From NCBI GenBank assembly GCA_001574975.1, contig KQ965746.1, positions 257,812 to 321,811 on the forward strand: DNA of 64,000 bases. Reading direction: 5' to 3'. Shown one piece after another: positions 11,351 to 20,746 of the stretch; position 1 is the stretch's first letter; every line of letters begins with the position of its first letter. The stretch comes from Gonapodya prolifera JEL478. Lineage: Eukaryota; Monoblepharomycota; Monoblepharidomycetes; Monoblepharidales; Gonapodyaceae. The notes under the pieces were generated by a model. That model ran no database searches. It saw only the letters and a list, made by a program, of their open reading frames with translations, and had not been told where the DNA came from. A program made the translations under genes and the position numbers.

Positions 11351-12359
11351 TTACAGACAAATGCGGTATGTGATATAACGACCGGCGGTTTCAGAGGGTC
11401 GGACAATTTTTACAACGTCTCCCCTCTTCAGCCCATAGTAGCGGGCGATAGGGTCGTTGGGCACGATTCGAGGCAACTGCGTGTCTTTCAAACGACTACC
11501 GACACAAGGTGGGTTCGACACGAACATTCGCTCGGGGGTCAACAATTACTTACTATCGCTGTAGCAATGTTTGCTTCTCTTCTTTGGAAAGCACGGTATG
11601 CCGGGGCACCAGTGTATGGTGGGTGATGTTGACAATGAGCTCCGATTCGGCAAACGTCTCGATCTCATATTTGCCAATGAGGTTCGCCAGCGCCTTTGAT
11701 TCCAAAATCACATCTCAGCTCTGGGTGGGGTGCGGTAGAGGTTTAGGCCCACTTACCTTCTGGGCCGAGGGTGTGATAGACGACTGGTAGACGATGATGG
11801 CTCGCTCAACACTCTGGCCCGCCATCGTCTCCAGATAGCGCTTCACTTCTTTGATGCCCACTTTCTCCTCCGAGGGGAAAAAAACCATCAGATCCGTGTT
11901 GTCCACTTGGTGCTTCACCACGAAAGCCATGTTTGATCGACTGGTTGGACCCAACAGTAGAACCACAAGCGAAAGCGAGCCCCGGCGCAAACGGGCAGTT
12001 TAGGGCGCTTCCCACCATGCAGTGAAAATGCTGTAGCGAGGACTCACTCGACCCTGCCCCCGTTCTGGGCGTTGGTTGTCCTGCGGAAATCCTCCAACGA
12101 AAGCTCCACCGACAGCGGGTCCACGATGTAGCCCTGCCAAAGCGAGCATGAGGGCACGGCATCACACAGGGTGGCCCAGACGTGAGCTTACCCGGTCTCT
12201 GGCCATCTCGTGGACGGCTGTCCGGGCACCAAAGAGAAACGGTACAAATCCGCGAGCCAACATCAGCGGTGCTCGTTACGCGCCACTAATTTCCGCACAA
12301 GACGTACTTCGGAAAATCCTGTGAAGGCGAACGGTCTCTCTCGTTTCGGGATCGTCCAT
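11351..12359 (-). CDS. RPB5: RNA polymerase I/II/III common subunit RPABC1
   Basis: Shared jaw subunit of all three nuclear RNA polymerases. Best model: exon 1 [17 protein letters not shown] starting at 12359, a GTACGT intron ending in CAG, then [20 protein letters not shown] and [15 protein letters not shown]. Later exons give [54 protein letters not shown], and the highly conserved C-terminal module [20 protein letters not shown] ending [15 protein letters not shown]. An alternative in-frame ATG at 12263 exists ([20 protein letters not shown]), but the 12359 start reproduces the N-terminus seen in other RPB5 proteins. About 210 residues. It stands 127 bp from the SCAI start on the same strand. 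Confidence 0.92.
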
Positions 12360-12520
12360 GAATGATTTTCGAGTGAAGCGTTCACGACCGAAGCACATAA
12401 ACTGAGGCGAGTAATATGACCGCAGAAACGTTTTTTCGCGCAACCGTGCATGGAACACTTCCATGGCGAGCAACAACCATGGGTCGCCACGCAACGCACC
12501 CGCCGAAAACGCAAGTAAAG
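12360..12520. promoter_or_regulatory. Upstream region of RPB5, left edge of island
   Basis: Host-like sequence before RPB5, with CpG-containing words similar to the flanking genes. A short open frame on the plus strand (from 12463, MASNNHGSPRNAPAENASKG) runs into the low-GC island and has a GTAAAG donor-like site at its edge. It may be the cut first exon of a gene broken by insertion, but no continuation was found on the far side. I could not identify an exact junction or target-site duplication. Confidence 0.35.
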
Positions 12521-13330
12521 GAGACATGCAACACCAGTTTGTGACTCCCCAAGACGATGACTCGCACCAACCTGGACACAGTCAGCGTTTGCACGTTTTG
12601 CAACAGGTTGCAAATTCTGACAATCTGCAAGCAACCACAAACTTGTCTCCCAAACAAGGTCTGATTGGAGCAGACAGAGCTGTGCTTGCCAACCAGCGCA
12701 GGTGTCTCAGCTGCAGCATGACATCAACACAGGGTAGCTGGTATGCTGTGCCAGAACAAGCCAGGTTAGTAGTACTGCCTGTGCTGCTGGCAAGCTATAC
12801 CAAAGATAAGAAAGGACGGCAAGTCATCCACATCATGCAGTGCAACCAAGTCCAAGATTGGGCACAAAGACCCAGAGAACAAGATGGATGTGCAATGCAA
12901 TAATTGTGGGACGTGACATTGACAAGAGTATACTTGAAACTTATTGGGGCACAATTGCAATCATATGAATTAAGCTCTCACTTTTCAGCAAAACCTTCCA
13001 TTCCAAGGTCAACATCAGGCACAACCAAGAATGTCCAAACGCAGTCCACTACTTGAGGTAGTGGGACGGGACATGGATGAGGAAGAGGGAGAGGAGGAAC
13101 AGGTTCAACACCAAGGGCGAGTCGACCCCAAAGAAATTGAGTCCAATGGATTGAGTTCATCTGTACCACTCAACTTCATCTTTGCAGTACCTTTGCCTTC
13201 CAGCAGTAAGGTGTTCTTGGTTTCTACAATTACCAATATTGTAACATGTTGCCTTGGCAGAATCTCATCTGCAACGTGGACAGCTGTCAGGGAATTCTGG
13301 ACAATGGTGGATGCAAAAACATCTTAGACT
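12463..13330 (+). other. Uncharacterised degenerate open frames at island left end
   Basis: Two short plus-strand frames share the island's base composition. One (12463-12903) is rich in Gln, Asn and Ser with a pair of cysteines in RRCLSCSM. The other (13031-13327) starts MSKRSPLLEVVGRDMDEEEG and contains an acidic tract followed by NFIFAVPLPSSSK. I recognise no family in either. They may be exons of the element that carries the downstream transposase remnant, or chance frames in old element DNA. Confidence 0.25.
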
Positions 13331-13540
13331 AACATATTGCAGTGGACATTAGATGCTATTAGCATCCAGCTTCAAAGACATCTTGCAAAATTGCCACATT
13401 CATTGGCAACTCTTCCAGATGTCTTTGATGTTGCATTGAGATTCCACATCTGCTGCAAACAACACCATACTACAACCCAACCAGTGATGGACAAGGTTGC
13501 AGCAACTCTACTGAGCAATGTAGATGCTTTGCAGTAACTT

Positions 13541-13830
13541 CATCCATGAATCTCTGCCAATGTGAGACTGCAGGTTTCCATCCCTCCCACATTACTAATG
13601 ACTCAAATGTGCCATATTTGCATTGGAAAGCTGTTTTAGATTCATCACCAGGTTGGATCCTAATTCTGTGGTATGCTTTAGTGGAGTCAATTTTGGTGTA
13701 CTAAGTCAAACCAGCCATAGACTTGGCAAGTTCTGGCAAATTTGGAATTGAGTAGGAGTTGTTTGGGATTGCATTATTTTTTTCCTGAAGGTCATGGCAG
13801 AGTCTTAGTTTATGGCCCTAACATACATTG
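13541..13830 (-). mobile_element. Ty3/gypsy-type reverse transcriptase fossil
   Basis: On the minus strand a fragment of a Ty3-type (Metaviridae) reverse transcriptase domain can be read. It holds the block after the finger region, a TKID-x-x-KAYH stretch, then RIRIQPGDESKTAFQCKYGT and a QRFMDEV-like helix. It is broken and lies in opposite orientation to the neighbouring DDE remnant. No long terminal repeats, integrase or gag part was recognised around it, so only a small piece of the element remains. The decay suggests an old insertion. Confidence 0.6.
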
Positions 13831-13930
13831 ACACACTACTATTCATTGGACAACAATAAAAGCACACAGCAATGTGGCCTGGTATCTGTGCACCACTCAG
13901 ATAGTGCAAGCTCAAAGGTACTAGCACTAT

Positions 13931-14473
13931 ATGTTGACTCTGCAGTGGGCACAAGACCACTACAGTCCAGTGCAAGCAGACACCCTGTCTGAGAGTTTAT
14001 CTTATGCTGCTAGTCTTTTGCTTGAACTGCTGCCTGCCTCTCCTGTTGTATGTTGGTTGCTTGTAAAACACTTGGTAAATGCCATGGTGTTTCAAGACTA
14101 CCTAGCCAATGGTGTTGGTCAGAATCATGCTGACCCATCTACACTTGCTCTTGACAGTACAAGAATCCACAGGGCAAAAAAAGCATGCATAAAAAGTGGG
14201 ATACCTACAATTTCAGAGACTGCAATATCCCAAAGTATCACACTGAAATATTTGCCTCCTTACTGTCCATTTTTGAACCCTGTTGAGCATGCTTTTAAGC
14301 TTATCAAACACAGTTTTGTTTGTCCTGCTTGTCCACTGACTGAGAGTCAATTAAGAGATGCAATCTTGAGAGGTATTCAATTGCTGACAACAATCAAGGT
14401 CAACAGGCTCTTTGAACATTGTTTCTTGCGTTCCAAAATGCCAGCAATCACTTCTGCCAGTTGTCAAGGGTGA
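13931..14473 (+). pseudogene. Tc1/IS630-like DDE transposase remnant
   Basis: C-terminal catalytic part of a DDE_3-type transposase. Seen directly: LALDSTRIHRAKKACIKSG carries the second catalytic aspartate in the LDNARIH-like motif, and YLPPYCPFLNPVEHAFKLIK carries the proline-rich turn and the catalytic glutamate in the NPIE-like motif. A helical end RDAILRGIQLLTTIKVNRLF follows, as in the family. The D-to-E spacing is 43 residues, wider than the 34 of classical Tc1, with an extra SETAISQSITL segment that could be an inserted loop. The first aspartate and the DNA-binding part were not recognised upstream, where a fossil in the opposite direction lies. The frame is open for 180 codons. Confidence 0.6.
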
Positions 14474-15161
14474 GTGACCGGTTTTACAACAAACTGCCAA
14501 CTGTGGCAAAGACATTCACCCCCAGGTGGGTCACACTTTGCAACACTTTTCACACAACTTTGCAAAGTCATGGGATGGCCACACCTGGTTGTCAACCTCT
14601 TTACCCATGGCCTATTGACACTTTACAATGCAATGACTGCAGACTTGTTTTGCACCCTTGCCATCTCTATTGTGCTCAATTGCAACCTGCCCTTGAGCGC
14701 CTTTGTTGGCTACATAGATACTTTGCCCTTAATCTGTCAAGTTGCAACATCATCACTGGTGATGGCAACTGCTGAGGTTTGGACTGGCCAGTTCAAACTT
14801 GGGGATGCTTTCAATGCAGATGTCAAGGCCATGTTGGTTTGGAGATGGGCTACACCCTTTGCATTGGAAATATTCAAAGTCATTTTGAGGACCATACCTA
14901 TCAACTTGTCAGACATATCCGAGATCATTCTCATTGTCAAAAATCACAGCCCTCAAGTTCTAACAAGATACTTCAAGTCTAGGCATCAAAGCAACACATA
15001 TTCAAAGGACAGCTTTCAGCCGCACAAGAACATCAATCAAAGCCACGTCTACCACATTATCACAGTGCTACACAACCTAGGTGAGCTGCACAAGCCTGTA
15101 ATCTGCAGGAACATGTATATATGATGAGATGTACATAGCAAGTCGTAATGTGCATAGAACT
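14474..15161. other. Island interior without recognisable gene
   Basis: A plus-strand frame of 216 codons (14474-15124) is open but hydrophobic and unlike any family known to me; the opposite strand is repeatedly closed. It shares the TGCAA-rich composition of the island. I regard it as old element DNA, not as a gene. Confidence 0.35.
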
Positions 15162-15207
15162 CACCTGCAGGAACGTGATGCCAAACTTAGGGCACGTCCT
15201 GCAGGTG
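15162..15207. repeat. Inverted repeat (16-bp arms) inside the island
   Basis: The left arm CACCTGCAGGAACGTG (15162-15177) and the right arm CACGTCCTGCAGGTG (15193-15207) are reverse complements apart from one missing base, separated by a 15-base loop. A further partial copy of the core (CTGCAGGAACATG) lies near 15103. The sequence to its right has a TATA-like stretch near 15272. It could be an element end, a cruciform-forming site or part of a small RNA gene; nothing in the sequence decides. Confidence 0.6.
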
Positions 15208-15699
15208 TGCACATTTAAACCCGCGGCCACAGTAGTGGCACAGCAGCTAATACCCAACACTCATACTGCACTATATACTCCATGTTAGTGGATGTCAGTG
15301 TGACACACAGCTTCTCAAAGCAGCAAAACATACACATGTCAATGCAAACACGTTGTTTAGTGGATTGACACTAGGAGCTATGGCTTTTTGGATCCAGGTC
15401 ACTGAAGTGATCATTGTAGCCTCTCCCCCAGTGGGACTAAAGTCCCAGCTGACAAAGCTCACAAGAGCTAGAATGCAGCTTCCAGATGAGTTCTTGTACA
15501 TGGTGATATCTCACCTCAGGACCATGTCACCAAAGTTCTCTGTGAAATTCTTGGAAGGATAGCTGATCAGGCTGTAGCTGCAGAAGGTGAGATTGCTTAT
15601 GTATTATAAATGGGTAATGCACAAGACTGACATGCACAACCTTGACAATAGCTGTGCTGGATAGTCGACCTTTCAAGTTTGCATTGTCTTCACACAGAT
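15208..15699. other. Island interior without recognisable gene
   Basis: Only short frames on both strands and no recognised motif. Base composition is that of the island. A TATA-like CTATATA sits near 15271 after the hairpin. Confidence 0.35.
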
Positions 15700-17560
15700 T
15701 GGCTTGCAGCAGGCTTTGATGGCAGATTTGACCTCTTTTTTTCTCCGCACTCACCATGGACTACTCAACACCCACAACTTGACAGACAATCATACTGGGC
15801 TCACACAGTTACCATTGCTGATGCTCTATTTCCATACAGTAGTGCAAGAGCCCTCTTCTTTTGTGGACACTATGCAGGTGCCAACACAAGCCCAAGAAGC
15901 AGCACAGTGAGCACTTGCAAGTCCTGCCCCATCTGACCAAATACCCAAGACTGAATACTTCTCATTGCAACAGAGCCATCAAAGTCTTATGTCAATCTTC
16001 AAGAATATGGCTGAAGAGGATGTTCCAACCAAGATTGAAGAATTTCACTGCTTTATTGTCATGCAAGCAGACACTGATACCAACCGAGTTTAAGGACGTG
16101 GTTACATCAGCCAGAAAGTGGCAGAGTCAGTGTCAGCCCATCAAGCAGAGCTCTGTGATGTCATACACTGAATGGCACCTTCCCTGGTTGATTTGAATAC
16201 TGGTGTTGTTCCAATGCCCATGTATCTGTCCAACATGGATTTGGTGGCAGCCAAAGATTTCTCACTCTCTGCAGAATGTTCAAGTCTTGAAAATTATATA
16301 TCACCAACAAATGCAACATCCAGTGATCCAATCTGGCCTGTTGTTCTCTCCTTTGTTTTGCAGTTTGCAAAGGTACAATTTCCATTGCATCTGAAACCTT
16401 GAATGTCTGCCAACTAATCAATTATGATATTAACCTCAGAGACTCTATGGGTCACGTTTGAGCAATGATTCCATTGCTCACTTGTCATTGCTTCTTTGTG
16501 ACAGCCAGCAAGAATTCAATGTGGATCCATTGGTAAAATGCACCAAATTCCAAGTAATTGCACTGGAACAACAGCAATGTCAAGCAGATGCTTCCAGAAG
16601 AATGGCCAACCAGTCAAAGTTTTGAGTTAAAGTGCGAGATGGCTGGACATTTGTCACACTCCGCAACACCTCTGCTGGTGGACAGGCTGTTGACTCAGTT
16701 GGCAATATTCCATCAGGACATCTAAGAACTCAGTGGAACAATCTCCATTTTTCCAAATTCTTAAGGAACGCCCTTAATGGGATGAACTTCACAACGTTTA
16801 TGGAAATGGGACAAGTATGCCAGATTGCAATTGTACAAATGTTTGGGATGTGGAACACCCCCAACAACCAGGCATGGAATGCATCGCAAGGGACCCAAAT
16901 TACTTTGATGTGATTGCACTGACGGAAGCAGATGGATCTGATGAGGATGAAGAACCACCAACTGAGAATGCAAATGGTAATTTCACTCTTGAACCCCCTT
17001 ATCCCATCCTCTTTACTTCACACAAATTTCTAACATTTGTTATCCTCCCAAAAACTAGACCCACCCTCATCCAAAAAGTGTTGTCAAACAACAAAGGGGG
17101 ATTACCCAAAGCCAAAAAAGCCAAAGACCACAGACAAACCTAAACATGATTGAAATGCCACCAAACTCCTTGAGGACCAGATATTGTTGGTACACTGTAT
17201 TGCAACCATGCCAGTTGCAACATTTGACAAAATTCTCAGTGGACTTCCAGTCAGCATGTGAGATACCATTACCAAGATTCTATTGCCTGCTCATTGCCAC
17301 TGTGTGAACTCTGCACGTGCAGCATGCACTTGTGAACTCCTTGAATTGGGATCCACTGCTGATGGAGTCGAAGCAGCTGTCAATCTCAACGACATGTATG
17401 GACTCCATCTTCAAGCATTTGATCTGAACAGTCACACTGCAAGAAAGAAATGGGGTGATTCTGCAATGTCTGGAAGCAATTGTGCAAGAGCATCCAAGTT
17501 TGTGGTGAATGATAATGTGAAATTGTGGACACATTGAAATATGTAGTCTGAACATATTTT
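15700..17560 (+). pseudogene. Long degenerate coding stretch of unknown family
   Basis: A chain of plus-strand frames with protein-like composition but interrupted. Visible parts: SLMSIFKNMAEEDVPTKIEE, DLNTGVVPMPMYLSNMDLVA, an acidic block IALTEADGSDEDEEPPTEN, a basic block GLPKAKKAKDHRQT, and ASKFVVNDNVKLWTH near 17490-17535. I recognise no known domain. Since it is on the same strand and runs up to the Fanzor-like region, it could be the N-terminal half of the same element protein, or an accessory gene. It is not functional as it stands. Confidence 0.35.
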
Positions 17561-17589
17561 CCAACTGAATTGCAGCAATGACCCACCGA

Positions 17590-18894
17590 CACTGGATTAT
17601 ATGGTGATGGCCTTAGCTCCTTGAACAGCAACCCCAGACCTGGAACTCTGCATTGGACGCTACTGGACCTGTCTCTCATTCCTGATCATCTGTATGGGTC
17701 CGTGCCACCACAAAGCAGCAGAATCATCATGGGACCTGGCACATCTGGAATGCGCATGTTTAACAAGGGCCACCAGTACTGGAAGAACAAAGGATTCTGC
17801 TATCTCTCCAAAGTGAAAGATTGGTGCCATGTTGGAAGCCAGGAGTATTTGGAACTTGCTGTGCATAGGTGGCATTTGTTTGGCGTCGATTTAGGCAAGT
17901 CGCATGATCCCAATCATCTTTCAATTCCGGTAACCCATTGTCTGACATTTAGCTTCTCTGGTACAGGTCGAAGCAGTGTGGCATACAGACAATTTGCATC
18001 ACTCAAGATCACAGAGGAAGGAATTGCACCAAAAATGGTTCCAGCCAATATCACCTCAAAGTACAAGGACTACTCAACCATCAGACCTCTGGGATGAACC
18101 TTGCCAACGCTCAGATGTAAGCATCAATGTGCAACCACATGGCCAAACTCTCCCAAAACAATGGTTGAACACTAGACCTCACATCCTATGATTGTTTTAG
18201 TGCTGCAATTGAAGAGCATTGACGACCACTTCTCAATCTCAATACGAACTTCGAATCTGTTCTGATGCGTGACAAGCTTTTTTGGCAACATCAAAGATTC
18301 TGGCTCAGCATGGTCAACAAGATTCTAGCACTGGACAATGCGGCGCATGTTCAGGATTATGTTGACCGTTGGGTGAAGGAATGCCATCTGGAATTGTCTG
18401 CAATGACCCACGATCAGCGCGAAGAAAAAATCCAAGTGTTTTATCAGGAAGCTGTGGATTACCTCTGAAACCACCCACAGGTCAATTCCCCAATCCCAGT
18501 AATCGGAAACCCGACTTTTGGACCCCAGCAACGCCGTTGAGGAACTGTCAGCAGTCCCAAAAAGTTCATCAGAGTCCTGTCCCGATTCTTCTTTGTGGTT
18601 GTTGTTGATGAGTACATGAGCTCCAAGGCAAGTTGGCTGTTTGTTTTCAGTTGCAGACGTGATTGATCTCACCTTTGAGGGGGTTTTCCGTTTCAAAGAC
18701 ATGTCCATGTTGTCTCAGACGACTCGAAGCACATCAGCTCCACTCAAATGATGTCCAGCATTGGTCATGCAGACGTTGCAAGCACACGGGACTGAATCTA
18801 CAAGGACGCCACAGCAGCTCTCTGTTTTCTGAGGTCGTTCGTTAGCGTAATGCTGACAGGAGCGCTTCCAACACCGTTCGTGAGACCATCATGA
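17590..18894 (+). pseudogene. Fanzor (eukaryotic TnpB-like nuclease) pseudogene
   Basis: Fanzors are RNA-guided nucleases of eukaryotic transposons, related to bacterial TnpB and Cas12. The C-terminal signature is readable in order. IGNPTFGPQQRR (near 18500-18535) matches the GxAxF block. SSPKKFIRVLSRFFFVVVVD leads into VVVVDEYMSSK, where the E of VDEY is the RuvC-II residue. TCPCCLRRLEAHQLH and WSCRRCKHTG are the two halves of the zinc finger. KDATAALCFLRSFVSVMLTG matches the NRDxNAA RuvC-III block, and the stop follows at 18892-18894. SSK joins TCPCC exactly if a 71-base GC-AG intron (18628-18698, donor AAG|GCAAGT) is removed. Upstream, LTSYDCFSAAIEEH and MRDKLFWQHQRFWLSMVNKI fit the helical insert, and FGVDLGK at about 17878-17899 is a possible RuvC-I. 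It is decayed: at least one stop (after PQQRR) and one frame change (before KDATAA) occur, so the product would be inactive. Confidence 0.66.
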
Positions 18895-19116
18895 ACACGA
18901 AGACACACCCGTAAAAAACATGCGGTATCTACGTAAGTTGATTGCTATTCAATGCGCTCCGTATTTAGATTTGGAATCCCTTTTTCCTTTTTTGCTGGGT
19001 CGAATTTTGCTGGGCGAATGATCACCTGAACCCTTTTTGGGATTCTCATGTAAATTGTTGGTTTAGCCGTAGCACTACGGTATAAATGCATATCTACAAA
19101 GTATTGTCCAAATTAT
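18895..19116. other. Region after the Fanzor remnant, with small hairpin
   Basis: Intergenic between the Fanzor-like stop and the 3' end of the next host gene. AT-richer than the host genes. A perfect 6-bp hairpin (CCGTAG, two-base loop, CTACGG; about 19067-19080) lies near its right end and could mark an element end or a terminator-like site. In intact Fanzor and TnpB loci the guide RNA starts near or past the 3' end of the gene, so this is where one would have been encoded; no specific guide scaffold can be recognised. Confidence 0.35.
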
Positions 19117-20529
19117 TTATTCTTGCATCACGCCACCGATGAGTTCAAGCATCTCCGTTAAAGTCATTGCCTCGGACTGTACGATGAGTTCCTAAACATG
19201 AATGCAAATGAAACATTGCTCCATCGCAATTGCGAATCCGAGACTTACCCTGTACCGCTGCTTCGCGGCCACATCCGAAAGGCCCCTTACTCTCACGTCA
19301 TGAAGCTCAGTACACCCAGCCGACTTCGGATAGTCCTGAAACTCGCAAACCATAAACACACCCGCAATCCGTACCAGCCCGAAAACACACTCACCCAATC
19401 AAGCCAGAACGTAAGCACCTCATGCCTCCCTCCCAGCGCTGTTAGGGTCACTTTACACCCCGACACGGCGTCCTCCGCCGAGACTCTCCAGGTTCTTGCC
19501 TGTTCGATCCGTGCAAGTTCGGCCTGGCGGGCCTCCCACCGGCGCACGCGGCGGACGACCTCGTTCACAACCCGAGGCAGTGCCTCGTCGCGCCGCTGCC
19601 GCCGGCTCAGCGCGCGCGGGGCACTCCCGTCGGCGAAGAAGGTGTTGACATCGTCGAGGATGTCGTCAAGCGGGGCTGGGAATTCTTGGACCTGCGGGGT
19701 GTGACCCGTTTCGCCGCGCTCATCTCCACACAAGTGACCTGCGTGAGTGCTCACATGGACTTCCACGGACCGATCCACATTGTTCGACTCCACGCCGGGT
19801 GCGGCCACGAGCACGTGCATGCGCCACTCCCTTTCGGACTCGTACGAGGGGAACACGACCTCTACAGCGTTGGCGGCGCGCACGTGGACGGCCGTGATTC
19901 CCACCAGGTGAGCCAGGACGTCGTGCATCTCCTTGTACCTGAAGCGGACACAGGTGAGTCTGAAGGGGCTACGATAGCGGTGCTACAAAGCCCACCATGC
20001 GCCCAGCTCGTCCACCTGCACGTCAACGCCGCTCGACGCCTCTTCGATCCGCCTCGCCTCTGCCACGGCGGCGTCTCGTTCCAGGCGGCTGGCGGCAAGC
20101 CTGGTGCGCGCTCGCTCGTTGGCTTCCATCTGCGCGGCCAACTGGGCCTCGAGCAGCTCGCACTCGCGCGCAATCGAGGAGGTCTCGACGTCCCGCGCGG
20201 ACGTCCCGGTTTGGATAGACTGGACTTGGGCAGTCTGCAGTGGTCGGATGGGATATGCGAGCGGTAAGCAAATGACAACCAAACGCGGCATTCTCTCAGG
20301 GTGTACCCTCGTTCACGCTTCCCCAGGTATACCCTCCCCTCCAGGTGTCCCTTTTCCCCCAGATTGTACCCCTCATCCTCCGCAAATTCCCCAATCGCCA
20401 ACCACACCTGAACCGACGCACATGCTTCGATTCCTCCAACTGGAGCTCCGCCTCGATCTCGCGCATCTTGTCCTCGATCTGGCGGTTGCTCTTAGCGAGC
20501 GCATACAGGGTTCCGACGTCGTCTTCCAT
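19117..20529 (-). CDS. Coiled-coil protein with RWD-like folds, CENP-P-like candidate
   Basis: Model from the start MEDDVGTLYALAKSNRQIED at 20529. Exon 1 is a charged coiled coil (KMREIEAELQLEESKH). Exon 2 is another coiled coil (ECELLEAQLAAQMEANERAR to EEASSGVDVQVDELGA). A third exon begins YKEMHDVLAHLVGITAVHVR, then NAVEVVFPSYESEREWRMHV. Later come LDDILDDVNTFFADG, a basic helix ending RVRRWEARQAELARIEQAR, and CKVTLTALGGRHEVLTFWL. The last exons give DYPKSAGCTELHDVRVRGLS and TLTEMLELIGGVMQE. Coiled coil followed by two LTGI-like RWD-type halves, and the pattern of the end, resemble inner-kinetochore CENP-P/Ctf19 proteins. That is an inference from domain pattern; similarity is weak and other RWD proteins (CENP-O, KNL1 tail) remain possible. 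Size is about 300-330 residues. Confidence 0.45.
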
Positions 20530-20544
20530 CTTTATTGAGTCTTT

Positions 20545-20746
20545 TGGGCAGAGTGGTGGTGGAAGAGTTGGGAAGAGCAAGGGTAAGGAAGGGAAGGAGA
20601 GCAAAAAAGAGGAAAAGAAAATGCAAGTGTAAGGCAAGGCAGAGGATGGTCGAGAAAGGCAACATTGAGAAGATCAAGAATAAGCAAGATGCAGAGAATA
20701 GGTGGAGAAAGGAGGAGTAAGGAGAAGGAAGAGCAAAGAGTCCACA
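20545..20746. repeat. Polypurine/polypyrimidine tract in promoter region
   Basis: About 200 bases are almost entirely purines on the plus strand (AAGGAAGGGAAGGAGAGC and similar), hence pyrimidines on the minus strand, directly upstream of the minus-strand gene starting at 20529 and downstream of the gene ending at 20747. It has no coding potential that I trust. Such tracts can form triplex DNA and are often nucleosome-poor promoter elements; here that is an inference from composition and position. Confidence 0.5.

Larger units (their letters stand above)
12520..18900. mobile_element. Composite mobile-element island (degenerate)
   Basis: This 6.4 kb block differs from its flanks: poorer in GC and CpG, rich in TGCA, CAACA and TTGCAA words, and without any intact recognisable host gene. 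It contains, from left to right, uncharacterised plus-strand open frames (12463-13330), a minus-strand Ty3-type fossil, a plus-strand DDE transposase remnant, a strong hairpin, a long degenerate plus-strand coding stretch (about 15700-17540) and a Fanzor-like pseudogene at the right end. No long terminal repeats or clean terminal inverted repeats were found by eye. The parts may come from one large element or from several nested insertions. Its left neighbour is the RPB5 promoter and its right neighbour the 3' end of a host gene, so it lies between genes. Confidence 0.6.

Noticed and set aside
12463-12903. First exon of a host gene cut by the island
   Set aside because: The start and a donor-like GTAAAG exist, but no continuation was found right of 18.9 kb and the frame itself merges into island-type sequence.
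14474-15124. 216-codon open frame in the island
   Set aside because: Hydrophobic, without a known motif, in AT-rich old element DNA where long frames arise by chance; not called as a gene.
15094-15280. Long terminal repeat of an LTR element
   Set aside because: A TATA-like box and repeated CTGCAGGAAC words suggested it, but there is no second copy in the window and no primer-binding-like site next to it.
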